The translations under genes and the position numbers were made by a program. A stretch of DNA of 64,000 nt from Rugalucina vietnamica (taxonomy: Eukaryota > Mollusca > Bivalvia > Lucinida > Lucinidae), in NCBI GenBank assembly GCA_964017185.1, contig OZ024873.1, positions 50,888,760-50,952,759 of the forward strand. The letters are read 5' to 3'. The notes beneath the pieces were generated by a model. That model was not told where the DNA came from. It did no database searches and saw only the letters and a list, made by a program, of their open reading frames with translations. Positions 1 to 12,719 of this stretch are shown here, one piece after another. The stretch's first letter is position 1; each line of letters begins with the position of its first letter.

Positions 1-113
1 TTTAATATAGAAAAACTGGGGTTTGCAGGGGTATACCTATTTTTCTTATTTTTGCTCCAAAACATAGATTGTGGGTACTCGTTAGAACCGCCTCACCTGT
101 ATTTTCTCTATCT
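1..113. mobile_element. Family-D foldback fragment at the window edge
   Basis: AAAACTGGGGTTTGCAGGGG, TTTTTCTTATTTTTGCTCC and GATTGTGGGTACTCGTTAGA match the right half of full copies; it ends abruptly after CCGCCTCACCTG. Confidence 0.8.
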
Positions 114-425
114 AGCATAATTTATTATACAGGTAAAACTGACTGATAAATTCTCCAAACTTGTACATCATTGCAGGAAAAGCTGCTTTGAACAGAAGTT
201 CTGTTTACATAATTATTAAACAAATTTTCCTGTTCAATATAAAAGATAATTGCTTGGTCAGGCTTGAAATTTGGACTAAAGTTACATGTACCTGTACCTA
301 AGTTACCTATAGCAAAGATTCTGATCAGCTCTGTGGTTGCAGTAAAGCTTGTGTGCAATTTTTGCATTTGCATGAAGCTGCTTCTCTAATGACACAACTC
401 ACCTGTAGAAAAAAAGCCTTTAAAT

Positions 426-656
426 GAGCCATATCATGAGAAAACCACCAATCTGTGTATGTGAAATCAAAGGCGCAGACCAGCTTTGCAGTAACCGCGA
501 AGCTGATCAGTGCCTTTGTTTTCGCTACATGGATAGTACAATCCCTCTTCTTTCTCAACCCAAAATTTGAAGCTTCTATCTATCTTCTGTGACTGTACAA
601 CTCAGTATGTGTCAGAGCTGTTCTGAAACATTGTTGATTTCCTCATGACGCTGCTC
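426..656 (-). mobile_element. Family-A inverted-repeat element (MITE-like)
   Basis: It starts GAGCC...ATGAGAAAACCA and ends TTCCTCATGACGCTGCTC. The core AACCGCGAAGCTGATCAG is followed by CCTTTGTTTTCGC. The asymmetric arm places it on the minus strand, by my convention that + runs from the long arm to the core. Confidence 0.85.
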
Positions 657-678
657 ATTAATAAAAGTATTACTATAT

Positions 679-912
679 GAGCCGCCTCATGGGAAAACCA
701 ACAATCTGCATAGGCGAAAACAAAGACACAGATCAGCTTCGCGGTTACCGCGAAGCTGATCAGCGCCTTTGTTTTCGTTACTCGGATAGTACAAATTCTC
801 TTCTACTTAAATCCGAAATTTCAAGTTTATAGCTCTTTTCTGTGCTTGTACAGGCCAGTTTGTGTCGGACCTGTTCGGAAACTACATTGTTGGTTTTCCC
901 ACGAGGTGGCTC
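679..912 (-). mobile_element. Family-A element, intact, TSD ATAT
   Basis: Termini GAGCCGCCTCATGGGAAAACC and its inverse ...GGTTTTCCCACGAGGTGGCTC. Flanked by ATAT (675-678 and 913-916). Core palindrome TTCGCGGTTACCGCGAA. Confidence 0.93.
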
Positions 913-1007
913 ATATGTTACAGCTGGCTTTTTAACCTTCAATAATTTCTGCATCATTAGCCATCTATTATTTATGCTTGAGTGAGAGCCAACTATTTTT
1001 CATATAT

Positions 1008-1241
1008 GAGCCACCTCGTGGGAAAACCAACAATGTGTTTTCCGACCAGGTCTGACACAAACCGGCCTGTACAGTTACAGAAAAGAGCTAGAAGCTTGAA
1101 ATTTTGGAGTAAAGTAGAGAAGGAATTGTACTATCCGAATTGCGAAAAGAAAGGCGCTGATCAGCTTCGCGGTTACCGCGAAGCTGATCTGCGCCTTTGT
1201 TTTCGCTTATGCAGATTGTTGGTTTTCCCATGGGGCGGCTC
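1008..1241 (+). mobile_element. Family-A element, intact
   Basis: Same termini as its neighbour in the opposite orientation, with core TTCGCGGTTACCGCGAA. An open frame through it is an incidental translation; the same peptide pieces recur at every family-A copy. Confidence 0.92.
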
Positions 1242-1716
1242 AATTATATTTTCAGCAGTGAAAATATCGAGATGGATGTGTATAATGTGTAGGAGATAGA
1301 TATATACTATTCTACGCCTTGGTGATTTTCTGACCTGCTTTGATCTGTCAAATACCTGTCAAGGATACCTGTACCGGGCTGACAGTCGGATATTTACATC
1401 GTGAGGTAAATATGCACTGGATATTTCAGTTTTAAATATTGCTTTGCAAATGCAGATTTTAGCAGGTTACAAAGTATTGGCTTTTAAAGTCATTAGTTTT
1501 TAGTTGTTGTAGAACTTTGCAACCTATGATAGTTATAAGTTTGGATGACCTTTTGCTTTTTACATCAAACTGAGTGTATCAACTGACAACTGGGCATAAA
1601 ATCATAAATCTGCCGCACATCAATACATGTATGTTATACATTGAGATACTGAGGCTTATAAGCAGCTTACATGTAGTTAACTCCAGACATCAGAGCATTT
1701 GTTAGTGGCAAATGAT

Positions 1717-2040
1717 TGTTTGTTTGTTTGAATTGATGCTTTACGTCCAAGTCAACAGCAATGGTCATGTCGGGGTGTTGCCTCCATTTTTATGGGACTT
1801 GTACCCAACATTTGGATGTTGTGACACTCAAAATGTGCTTCTTTTAATATAACCACCCAACTAAGCCAATAAGGCTTATATGTATGGATGGTTTGATTAG
1901 ACCACTTTTCCTGGGCAGGCTCAGACTTGAGCGCTTAACCAGTAATCAGTTGGCCGGTCAGTAGCTTCGAAGCTTTGCCTGGAGACACAAGCAGCCCATC
2001 TATTTTTCCTACCCCCAATTGGCGGGGGCCGGGCCAATGA
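1717..2040 (-). mobile_element. ~330-bp retroposon (SINE-like), inverted copy
   Basis: On the minus strand the tail AAGCATCAATTCAAACAAAC, 'TGACCATTGCTGTTGACTTG' and 'GTCCCATAAAAATGGAGGCA' match 24.5 kb. Confidence 0.75.
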
Positions 2041-2280
2041 TTGCGCTTAGAAAGTAACTCTTGACACTGGTAAAAACTGCTTGTGACTTATTCATGTAAT
2101 CACCATGAAAAAAAAGGTTTTTCTTGTAAAACATACCAAATTGTCAGTGTAAAGGCATGACATTCAGCATTATTCATCATTTATGTGATATGGATGTTAA
2201 AAGGATCAATTTCTGTGCCATCAATTATGTTTTGTGACATATAGCTGGCTCCGCTTATTTGCTTCTGTATTGATTCATAT

Positions 2281-2515
2281 GAGCCTCGACGCGAGAAAAC
2301 CGGTCTTCGGGGTTTCCGACCAGGTGCGACACAAATCGGCCTGTACAGTTACAGAAGCAGGCTAGAAGCTTGAAATTTCGGATTTAAGAAGAAGAGAAAT
2401 TGTACTATCCGTGTGGCGAAAACAAAGGCGCTGATCAGCTTCGCGGTTACCGCGAAGCTGATCTGCGCCTTTGTTTTCGCCTAGGCAAAAATCCCGTTTT
2501 CTCACGATGCGGCTC
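2281..2515 (+). mobile_element. Family-A element, variant termini, TSD ATAT
   Basis: Starts GAGCCTCGACGCGAGAAAAC and ends TTTTCTCACGATGCGGCTC, with ATAT on both sides. Core TTCGCGGTTACCGCGAA. Confidence 0.92.
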
Positions 2516-2700
2516 ATATAATGCAGTAAGCATTTTTGGCCATATTGGGCGATGCTTTTCTTGCTAATAATTGAACGGGAACTTTTTGTGGTGATTTTGA
2601 GTAATTATGTCTGGATATGCATTTTAACTGGTGTTTGTGACTGAGCCCAATAGCTCGATGAGTAGCTTGTCTGATTAGTAACATTAAAGCTGACACATTT

Positions 2701-2934
2701 GAGCCGTGCCATGCTAAAACCAACAATGTCGTTTCCGAACAGGTTTGATACAAACCAAGCTGTACAAGCACAGAAGATGGCTAGAAGCTGGAAATTTTGG
2801 ATTTAGAAAGTAGAAGCATTGTACTATATCTGTAGTGAAAACAAAGGTGCTGATCAGCTTTGCGATTACCGCAAAGCTGATCTGTGTCTTTGTTTTCGCA
2901 TATGCAGATTGTTGGTTTGTTTATGATGTGGCTT
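2701..2934 (+). mobile_element. Family-A element, TSD ATTT
   Basis: Flanked by ATTT on both sides. Core TTTGCGATTACCGCAAA shows paired changes in the stem. The right end is degenerate (GGCTT). Confidence 0.88.
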
Positions 2935-4382
2935 ATTTTATGAATTGTAGTGAAAATATTTCAAAGGCCATTCTTCCTGTACTGCTGATCCAAGATGAGC
3001 ACTACTGTCAGTTAGTGGTGAAGGGAATGTGCACAAGGGACTGGTATCCTGCCTCAAGGCTAGCTTAAGAACAGTGTGGCTAGGATAACTGACGGTATCA
3101 ACATGACCTTAGCTGTTGAGGCCATTATTATTTTATTTTTTGGTTCTCGGGAAAAATTTGGCTAGACATAGGGTAGGAGGAGGAAATAAAAATAAAATTA
3201 AAATGTCTCAAATCCTCCAGTCGGAATGAAATTAAAAATAAAACTCCCAAAAACTACCAACTATTTTTATTTTTTCAAATGCTGTCGACATTATTTTCAA
3301 TTCACAAGTTGGCCGTCTCTGAGGCTCAGAAATGTGTTTTTGTAGCAAAGTATCCCTGACTACCAAAAAAATATACATGTGTACATGTATATAACTCACT
3401 GCAGTCAGACTAAGTCATCAAATACTGAAAAAAGATAGAATAGCAGAATAATAACATATGCATAGTTTATTTATTAGCTCATCCTTGCAGACTGAAAAAT
3501 AATTACTATTAAAATGCCCCAAGAACCCTCACCAAGAATGATAAAGAAATAGTGTGGCTGTTTGCACTCCATATGATCTAAAATGTGATGAATGGCAATA
3601 AACTCTTATGTAGCAACAATGTCCACAGTTTCAGCAGCTGTCATATAATCAGTTAAGAACACAAAATGGGAAAATTTGTTATCTAAAAGCAAAATATTGA
3701 CTTGAAATAAAAATACTCATGGGTAAATTTTACTTTGCATTCACATGGGACAAAATAGTAAATTTACATGATTGTGTGTATTTGTAAAAATAAAATTTGC
3801 ATCTGGTCAGACCCAGGAGTAAATTTACCCATATGTAAATATACACCGGTGTGTATTTGCGTTCGCATGCGCCATTTGCTTACCCCGAGTAAAATTTGCA
3901 CACCGGAGTATATTTACACGTGTGTATTTTTGACGCATGTGAATTGGACTTATGTTGAGAGATTTTCACTATTGTGGGACAAGGCCTAATGCTGAAAAAG
4001 GGATATGGAATTTATCAAGCATCCGAAGCTACACTGTGGGCATGATTGTCAGATCCCTGAATGTGTTCTTATAATCCCCGGAAATATTTGCCAGGAAACC
4101 TCTTACTGCAGTCATTAGCAAGTCTCTCTATAGTTCTTTTTAACATCTCACTGTCTCAAGGCAAGCTTCATTAGAACCTACATTTATAGGCTTGGGAAAA
4201 CCTGTTTTTGGAGTGTCTTACCTAGTTTGGTTCAAGCTAGGCTGTAGCAAGAGGGACATTTTTAAAAAAAAAAAAAGATTGTGTTTTTTGGTTTAATGTC
4301 CTAGTCAACAATTTTTCTGTCCTGTGGGGACTGAACCACAACTTCATGGGTATAAGCCTTAGGCTTTGTGGAGTCAGTATTT
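2935..4382. other. Intergenic AT-rich sequence, no gene seen
   Basis: A T/A-rich tract (3125-3280) and a stretch rich in AATTTACCC/TATTTGC words (3760-3950) are visible. Nothing coding is supported. Confidence 0.6.
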
Positions 4383-4616
4383 GAGCCGCCTCGTGGGAAA
4401 ACCAACAATGTGGTTTCCGATCAGGTCCGACACAAACCGACCTGTACAAGCACAGAAAAGAGCTAGAAGCTTGAAATTTTGGAGTTAAGTAGAGGAGGAA
4501 TTGTACTATCCGAGTAGCGAAAACAAAGGCGCTGATCAGCTTCGCGGTTACCGCGAAGCTGATCTGCGCCTTTGTTTTCGCATATGCAGATTGTTGGTTT
4601 TCCCATGAGGGGGCTC
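4383..4616 (+). mobile_element. Family-A element, intact, TSD ATTT
   Basis: ATTT at 4379-4382 and 4617-4620. Termini GAGCCGCCTCGTGGGAAAACC and inverse; core TTCGCGGTTACCGCGAA. Confidence 0.93.
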
Positions 4617-4706
4617 ATTTCTTGCTGATGGACACAATTCAATGCCCAGGGAGATTTGACTTCCCAATCTTTCCATCTAAAGTCTGGTGTTTTTCTGTTT
4701 TTTTTT

Positions 4707-6236
4707 AGCTCACCTGAGCCGAAGGCTCACAGGTGAGCTTATAGTATACCCATGCTCCGTCGTCCGTCGTCGTCCGTCGTCGTCCGTCGTCCGTCGTCCG
4801 TCGTTCACAATTTCAAAGATCTTCTCCTCTGAAACCACTTGGCCAATCAAAGCCAAACTTTGTGTGGAGCATCCTTAGGAAGGGGGAACGAAAGTTTGTA
4901 TAAATGGTCCAGGTCACATGACCAAGATGGCTGCCATGGCTATAAATAGCCAAAACCTTTAAAAATCTTCTTCTCCAGAACCAGAAGGCCTATGATTTTG
5001 AAACTTGGCATGAAGCATCAGGCAATGAAGCTCTACAAAGTTTGTATAAATCATGACCATGCAATGACCTTGACCTTTTTTACGGCAAGGTCAACGTAGG
5101 CCGCCCATGCATTTGAATGGGAAAAAATTGGAAAATGTCATTTAATGGCAAAAACTTGCTAGGAATGAGCAAATGGACAGAATATTCATGTTTATGAAAA
5201 TATTTTGGGCCCAGAGGGTTGTCTGCCCCTGTTCCGGGGCTATATACATGTGTATGATTATAATATTCAAACATCTTCTTCTCTGAAATCCCTTGGCCAA
5301 TCAAAGCCAAACTTTATGTGGAGCATTCTGAGGAACAGTGAATGAAAGTTTATATAAATGGTCAAGGTCATTTGACCAAGATGGCCGCCATGGCTATAAA
5401 TAGCAAAAACCTTTAAAAAATCTTCTTCTCCAAAACCAGAAGACCTATGATTTTGATACTTTGCATGAAGCATCAGGCAATGAAGCTTTACAAAGTTTGT
5501 ATAAATCATGACCTTGGGATGACCTTGACCTTTTTTACAGCAAGGTCAACTTAGGCCGCCCATGCATTTGAATGGAAGAAACAGGAAAATGTCATTTAAT
5601 GGCAAAAAACTTGCTAGGAATGAGCAAATGGACAAAATATTCATGTTTATGAAAATATTTTGGGCCCAGAGGGTTGTCTGCCCCTGTCCCGGGGCTATAT
5701 ACTTGTGTATTACCATGATATTCAAACATCTTCTCTGAAACCGCTTGGCCAATCAAAGCCAAACTTTATGTGGAGCATTCTGAGGAAGAGTGAATGAAAG
5801 TTTGTATATTATGGTCAAGGTCACATGACTAAGATGGCCGCCATGGCTTTAAATAGCAAAAATCTTTAAAAAATCTTCTTCTCCAGAACCAGAAGGCCTA
5901 TGATTTTGAAACTTGGCATGAAGCATCAAGCAATGAAGCTCTACAAAGTTTGTATAAATCATGACCTTGGGATGACCTTGATCTTTTTACGGCATGGTCA
6001 ACTTAGGTTGTTCACGCATTTGAATGGGAAAAATTGTTACAATGTCATTTGAAGGGCAAAACTTGCAGTAAATTGGCAAATGGACTAAATCTTTATGATT
6101 TAAAAAAGAAATTGACTCCAGAGGCTGCTCTGACTCTGCCCTGGGGATATATACATAATACCATTCTAGTCAAACAAGTTTATTGGTATATATCTCAGGT
6201 CTCAGGTGAGCGTTTACAGGACCACTGGTCCTCTGG
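4707..6236. mobile_element. Tandem-monomer element with terminal hairpins (pearl/Helitron-like), ~455-bp monomers
   Basis: It opens with the hairpin AGCTCACCTGAGCC-gaag-GCTCACAGGTGAGCT, followed by a (CGTCCGT)n run at about 4758-4804. About three monomers of ~455 bp follow, each holding 'CTTGGCCAATCAAAGCCAAA' and a 'CAAGATGG' block. It closes with CAGGTGAGC (6203-6211), the inverse of the start, and a small hairpin GGACC-act-GGTCC, then a long T-run. No protein is encoded. The same plan is seen at 17.2, 33.4 and 37.4 kb. Confidence 0.78.
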
Positions 6237-6249
6237 TTTTTTTTTTTTG

Positions 6250-6280
<31 letters not shown>

Positions 6281-6283
6281 TAC

Positions 6284-6628
6284 CGTATTCATTCTAATTA
6301 GCGCACTGTGCGGTTAACTTTTCAAAATATCTCAAAGTTAAGGTAACAAAATATCGTTCTAATTAGCGCACACTACAAATGAAAACAACCTATAGACTCT
6401 TGAAATAACCATGTCAAACATATCGATAGTGATGTCATACAAGTGTTCAAACCGTTGCAAAATATTGTTTGATCATTTAAAGATAAATTTTAATGTGGTA
6501 TTAATGTGCAAAATTGTTATAAAATACCAGTTTGCTAGTCGAGCAGTGTGCGCTTATGCACAAATGTATAGAAACGAACGGGGTGTGCGCTTATTGGAGC
6601 ATGTGCGCTAATTAGAACGAATACGGTA
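6284..6628. mobile_element. Inverted-repeat element, CCGTATTC ends, TA target
   Basis: CCGTATTCATTCTAATTAGCG at the left pairs with CGCTAATTAGAACGAATACGG at the right, flanked by TA. ATCGTTCTAATTAGCGCAC recurs inside. Confidence 0.83.
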
Positions 6629-6629
6629 T

Positions 6630-6785
6630 TCAGTTTTACACCCCTTTCAAGATTATTTCAGCTCTTATGAAACGAGCAAAACGGTAGGGGGCGAAAACGT
6701 GAGAACCCCAAGAAAACAACCTGGCACACCCACAAGCAGAACTTGGCTTGTCTCACATGTGGCCAGTGCGGGGCTCGAACAGAGT
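6630..6785 (-). mobile_element. Same SINE, inverted and truncated
   Basis: On the minus strand, GTTCGAGCCCCGCACTGG, CACATGTGAGACAAGCCAAG and CAAGTTCTGCTTGTGGGTG match the copy at 41.9 kb. The region upstream of box B is missing. Confidence 0.83.
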
Positions 6786-7366
6786 CTGATGTATCATCAA
6801 AAAGGCCAATTATTCATGATTTATGGCACATCTCACTTACAAAGGGCTAACCAAGAAGGTACACCGTTACTGTGCAACTTGACTGTATTTGTTTACAGCT
6901 TTCATGCATTTGAAATTTTGGAGGCAGGACAGTACTTCTTTATTATTTTAGTTAACATGGTAAGGATGCTCACCCTAGACGAGGCTAGAGTTAGATCACC
7001 CCCGCTTTTTAAGCAAGCACCTGTCTTACGAAAGCAATTTTAGTGTTATCCTTGTCTGCTTGCTTAAGACAGGTTGGACTGTAAATGAGAAAAGCAGGTT
7101 TTTCTATGCCAGAAACTCATTAGATAATTGAGTTGTTGCATGTAGAGCTACTCCAATATCTTGTCAGCAGGCACCAGAATCATTAACGAGTAGGATTGTA
7201 GATCTTCAGACAAACATTTTGTTTTCTTGCAGATCAAGAGATTCTGTTCTAGTCTGATGTGTAGAACCTAGTTTGATTTTACAATTTGAAGTTTCACTTG
7301 CTATTAAATGGAGTAGCTGACGAGCATTAAGCTCAGCATGTTATTTTTTAATAACATGGAAACTGT

Positions 7367-7506
7367 ACTACATGTTTTCAGACCACTACAACATGTTTTC
7401 AGACCTCCACTACATGTTTTCAGACCACTACAACATGTTTTCAGACCTCCACTACATGTTTTCAGACCACTACAACATGTTTTCAGACCTCTACTACATG
7501 TTTGCA
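7367..7506. repeat. Minisatellite, alternating ~20-bp units
   Basis: About seven units of CATGTTTTCAGACCACTACAA / CATGTTTTCAGACCTCCACTA alternate. The frame across it is open but repetitive. Confidence 0.9.
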
Positions 7507-7709
7507 GCCCATGTACCCCTAAAATGTTGTTGTTCTAGTAAAACATGAATCACAATAAAAAATTAAAAATAAGAATTTATTTTCAGTATTTTCGCAAGTG
7601 CAACAATTTTAATGGTATTGCATACATCCCTCAAAATTGATATAATACTGTGAGCAAAACAAGGCATATAAGACCTTAAAACCGCAGAATGACAACATGA
7701 CTTTATTAA

Positions 7710-10464
7710 CACCCTGTATACCGTCGATGCAACTGAATATGTTACGGCACAGATTGATGCAACATTTCACGAGGGTAGGGAAAAATGGAGATCGGTAAGT
7801 TGACGATTATTTCAATTAATGTGACGATGTCGAGTCGTGAGTTTTAAGGAAACCACAGTAAGGATGCCTTCATTTTTTGCCATAAGTAGTTCGTTAAAAA
7901 TCCTTACATTGTGACAGAAAATATACATTTTATTGGAGCAATCTGCCACCAGAGACACGAAAATTGATTACGTTTGCTAATTGCTCGAATTCTTCATCAT
8001 CGTTTGTCAATGTCAAAGTTTCGGTATATACCGGAATCATTCCTTGTTTCATACCACCAAACGACAATCATGACCTCAAGCCGACTTTTGCACAATACGG
8101 TGTTTACACACCTTGATTGGAACGTTTGGGAAACAACGTACGTCAAGGTGTTCATTGCCTGGATGCAAGCTACGTCTAAGATGTGTTGTTAAAGAATGAG
8201 GCTACGTACGGCGGATCTTTGGGCCGAAAATGATATTTCTTACGGCGGTCAAATCGCAGAATGGAAATAATGTTCAATTTTAGACATTTTCTGCTGTGAA
8301 TTGACAGATTCAATATCAATTTGGATAAACATATATCGCTTAACATATTTGTTGTACTTATCTACACGCGTTGCAGAATTATTAATATACTTAATGAATA
8401 AAGAAACGCAACAAACACTTTGGGTCACTGTAGTCAGGATGTGTGATGCAAGTCTGTGGTGAAACTGGTCTTACTACATGATCGCAGTACGTCACATACA
8501 AATTATGGATTATCATAATTTAGCCTCGACGCGAGAAAACCGGCCTTCGGGTTTCCAACCAGGTCTGACACTAACCGAGCTGTACTTGCACAGAAGATGG
8601 CTAGAAGCTTGAAATTTCAGATGTAGGAAGTAGAAAACATGTGATATCCGAGTAGCGAAAGCAAAGACGCTGATCAGCTTCGCAGTCACTGCCAAGCTGA
8701 TCTGCGCCTTTGTTTTCGCATAGGCAAAAATCCGGTTTTCTCACGAAGCGACCCATATTACCTTTATTACATACCTTTCAACGTTTTCACTGCTTCTAAA
8801 GGATCTAACTTATATATTTTATTCTTTTCAAACTTTATATGCCCGATTTGTGCAATATTTGTGGATCAAATGTAAGGTACTCGCTGCATTAGGGCGGATA
8901 GGTACAATTGTGTATATAGTATATATGGTTCCATACTCTTCATCATACTTAAGGAATTAAAATACGCAACACATTAAAGTTCAACTGTAACGTATGTTTT
9001 TAACATTTTGATGAAATCCTTTTTAGAAATGTCTTGCAGACTGCATGTGGCATGTGATGAAATGAGAAAACGTCATTTTGTTGATAAAATTAACGTCAAA
9101 ACGTCAAAAACCATGGAAAAAAGCAAATTGTTACGCAAGCGTCGGGGCGAAGGTGAATATTCCAAATACTGTACATGCTTGGTAATATGACATCGACTAG
9201 AAAATATGCCATTAAGACTGGCGTGATTGCATACTTGGGTGTCATGCCATGTTGCGTCAAAACTGGCTAATGGAATGCAAAAGTGCACAATAATGAATGA
9301 TAAGCAATTAACGCCATTTACAATTTTCGATGTGGACGTTTTGTGTTTATACGGTATTCATCGAACCAAAAGACGACACGGCATGCTTTTCAGGCAACAA
9401 TGACGCCACAATTACTGTAGTAATGGGGCACCTAACGTTTGTCTTGGCATTAGGTGGCGTTAAACGTCCCAAATCACAACAAATGCTACCCACGGTCAAT
9501 GATCACCTCTGCAATCACTTTTAGCAGATTTGGAAACAATAAAATTGGTTTTGGTTCAAATTTGACTTTTATTGATCATGTTTCCAGAGTGCGTGACTGT
9601 GGGCCAGTGAGGTAATGCGCACGCCATCAAGCAAACGTAACCGACATAAAGGCTGTAATTTGACGTAAGTGCGATCATGTAGTAAGACCAGTTTCACCAC
9701 AGACTTGCATCACACATCCTGACTACAGTGACCCAAAGTGTTTGTTGCGTTTCTTTATTCCTTAAGTATATTAATAATTCTGCAACGCGTGTAGATAAGT
9801 ACAACAAATGTGTTAAGCGATATATATATGTTTATCCAAAAAGATATATTGAATCTGTCAATTCAAAGCAGAAAATGTCTAAAACTGAACATTATTTCCA
9901 TTCTACGATTTGTCCGCCGTAAGAAATATCATTTTCGGCCCAAAGATCCGCCGTACGTAGCCTCCTTCTTCAACAACACATCTTAGACGTAGCTTGCATC
10001 CAGGCAATGAACACATTGACGTACGTTGTTTCCCAAACGTTCCAATCTAGGTATGTAAACACCGTATTGTACAAAAGCCGGTTTGAGTTCGGGATTGTCG
10101 TTTGGTGGTATGAAACAAGGAATGATTCCGGTATATACCGAAACTTTGACATTGACAAACGATGATGAAGGATTCGAGCAATTAGCAAACGTAATCAATT
10201 TTCGTGTCTCTGGTGGCATATTCCTCCAATAAAATGTATAATTTCTATCACAAGGTAAGGTTTTCTAACAAACTTCTTATGGCAAAAACTGAAAGCATCC
10301 GTACTTTGTTCTCCCTACAACTCACGACCCAGACATCCTCGCATTTATGCCTGTAAAATTGAAATAATCGTCAACTTACCGATCTCCATTTTTCCCTACC
10401 CTCGTGAAATGTTGCATCAATCTGTGCCGTAACATATTCAGTTGCATCAACGGTATACAGGGTG
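7710..10464. mobile_element. Non-autonomous DNA transposon with ~780-bp terminal inverted repeats, TSD ATTAA
   Basis: Bases 7710 to about 8490 reappear inverted at about 9676-10464, with termini CACCCTGTATACCGT. Both ends are flanked by ATTAA (7705-7709 and 10465-10469), a 5-bp target duplication. The central 1.2 kb has no recognisable transposase and contains a family-A element (8523-8754). The inverted arms contain open segments that translate similarly on opposite strands; these are mirror images, not two genes. A CAC terminus with a 5-bp duplication is the Transib/RAG-like pattern, but superfamily assignment is inference. Confidence 0.85.
8523..8754 (+). mobile_element. Family-A element nested in the 2.75-kb transposon
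   Basis: Starts GCCTCGACGCGAGAAAAC and ends TTTTCTCACGAAGCGACCC. It sits in the spacer between the long inverted arms. The left edge has lost GA. Confidence 0.85.
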
Positions 10465-11104
10465 ATTAAGAAACAGTCCATTAATCTGGATTCCAAAGAC
10501 CATTTCCTTGATAAGTCATTTAGGGATTATTGAGAGACACAAATTAACACTCCAGCGTCCTTCAAGTCGGTAAATCACAGAATTTCTGGCCGAGTCGATG
10601 AAGAAAACTGTAATTTGGGTTGGACAAGTACCATCAGCTTCTAATGTATAGTGATGAAGTGGTTTGTTATGCAGCATTATTGGAGAATTTCTTTTCCTTT
10701 ACTTGGAAGAAGAGATAAGCTCGGTTTTTAGGATGAATTAGGAATAGTTCTTACCATATGATTTCTGTTATGACACAGTAAGGAGTACCTTTATTTAGTG
10801 AATCACTCACAGTACAGGCTGCTGTGTTTTAGATAGACAGAATTGCAATGAAGGGCTGAACTTTTCACTGGAAGTTACATTTTATATATTCTGTTCTTAA
10901 AATAAAGTTGTTATGCTGGAAGTGTGTGGTTATAAGCTGAGATAGAGCTTTTCAAGAACAACCTTCAATCTCATAGAGTTTGACCTATTGTAAGTACATG
11001 TACCTCATTGTAACACACATCAATATAATGCAGTTTTTGGGAAAAAAAACAACAACAGCAAAAACAAAAACCACAAAACAACAACAAAAAAAAACAAAAA
11101 CAGA

Positions 11105-11235
11105 CATATCATGACTCCCAAAATGATAATTTTGCTATGTAAGACTTTAGTAACCTCATTACAGCATGGTTTCACTTATAACTGTATGTTTCTATGGACC
11201 CCAAAGACAGCATTATGATGAGGTTGACTTAGGTA
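11105..11235. mobile_element. Partial pogo-like MITE
   Basis: GACTCCCAAAATGATAATTTTG, TGGACCCCAAAGACAGCATT and ATGATGAGGTTGAC remain; the left terminus is gone. Confidence 0.72.
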
Positions 11236-11486
11236 CTCCATGATTATATGTCATTTTTTTTACCACCAGACTTATTGGTAATGGGGTAAAATCTGTTCCA
11301 AGATGTTTCCATGATGTCTGATTTCTACTTGATCATTTGAAGCTCAGCCAGGTTTGTCTTTTTAAAGCCAATATTTCCAGAAAATTCAATTATAAAGTAT
11401 CAATTTGTTTAATTGTTTTTATCATGCTTTATTGGCTAGCAATCAGACCTTAAATTGGTTCTTAAGAGTTTTCAAGATTCTAAAAT

Positions 11487-11711
11487 GAGCCACCGCATCA
11501 GAAAACCAAGTGCATATGCGAAAACAAAGACACAGATCAGCTTCGCAGTAATATCATCTTCGCAGTGACTGCGAAGCTGATCAGTGCCTTTGTTTTCGCT
11601 ACATGGATAGTACAATTCCTCTTCTTCTTAAATCTTCTAGCCATCTTCTGTGACTGTACAGGCCGGTTTGTGTCTGAACTCTAAATTGTTGGTTTTCTCA
11701 CGGGCAGGCTC
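11487..11711 (-). mobile_element. Family-A element with partially duplicated core
   Basis: GAGCCACCGCATCAGAAAACC to TTTTCTCACGGGCAGGCTC. The core reads CTTCGCAGTAATATCATCTTCGCAGTGACTGCGAAG, an extended stem. Confidence 0.87.
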
Positions 11712-12203
11712 AGTCAAGACCTCAATGCTGCTGAGACAATAATTCCAAAGTTGAGTTGTCTGATTATGATTGATTAAATCTGATTGCTCACAAAGTCATG
11801 CCCTTAGAATATAAATTCTAAATTTTTACATGTCTAAACGGAAAATGCTATAAAGTTTTGCCCATTGATGTAGCCTGTGATACACCTAACATCTTCATTT
11901 TCTGTCTTCATGTCAGCTATTGTTAGTTTTCTTCAAAATTGCTGTGCTGATCATGGTGTAGTTGCTGCTCCTCAAGTGGTGCCATAAGTATCTTAACCGT
12001 TCCGCCTATTTGTTTAGAAATATCCATAAGGGTTTCATGGGTATTCTATTCTTGATAATGATTTTTGCCTGCTCCTTGTCATTGTCAACATTCTATATAC
12101 TAAAGGTAAATATTTTTATTTTGATAAAAGTTTCTGAATGAGGATTATTTTTTTTAAAAAACCATATTCAGCTCATACAAAATTATTTTGAAAATCCTCT
12201 TAA

Positions 12204-12719
12204 CCTTTAGCATGCTGTAGGCGACTGCGGTCGACCGTGGAATACCTATCTGTGCCAACTAGAGGCGACTGCGGTCGACAAGAAAAAACGCTTTCAAATT
12301 TCCCGCACTTTTCGCCCACTGCCTACTTATGAATATTAATGAGCGATGCCCAGACAGTTGGGCATGAAAACAACATGGCGGCTTGTGGTTTTGGGACCGA
12401 TTTGTCGGCCGATTTTGATCGGATTTCCGTTATTTTTGCATTAGAAATGCATTTTCAGCGCTTTTTTCGCTGGTAAATGGAAAATTGGGTGCATTTACAC
12501 CCGAAATATGACATCGTAACGGTACGTATGATGAATTTTTACGCTAGAAATCGGCATAACAAAGACTTCCGAAACCGAAAGTAGATTTGTTTACTGCGTT
12601 TGTTGAATTTATTCAGCTGTTTTTATGGCTCAAAAATTAAGAAAAAACATGGAAAAAATTGGAAAAAACGTCAGTGGGCTGCGATATCGATTTCACTATA
12701 TTGCTCAGCATGCTAAAGG
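12204..12719. mobile_element. piggyBac-type non-autonomous element, TSD TTAA
   Basis: Inverted termini CCTTTAGCATGCTG and CAGCATGCTAAAGG are bordered by TTAA on both sides (12200-12203 and 12720-12723). The 516-bp interior has no recognised protein. It contains two direct copies of a GGCGACTGCGGTCGAC motif near the left end (about 12220 and 12264). TTAA targets with CCY ends are the piggyBac signature; Kolobok is an alternative. Confidence 0.82.

Noticed and set aside
7974-10219. Two nearly identical 72-residue open frames on opposite strands
   Set aside because: They lie in the inverted arms of one transposon and mirror each other; they are not two genes. A captured host fragment remains possible and is noted in findings.
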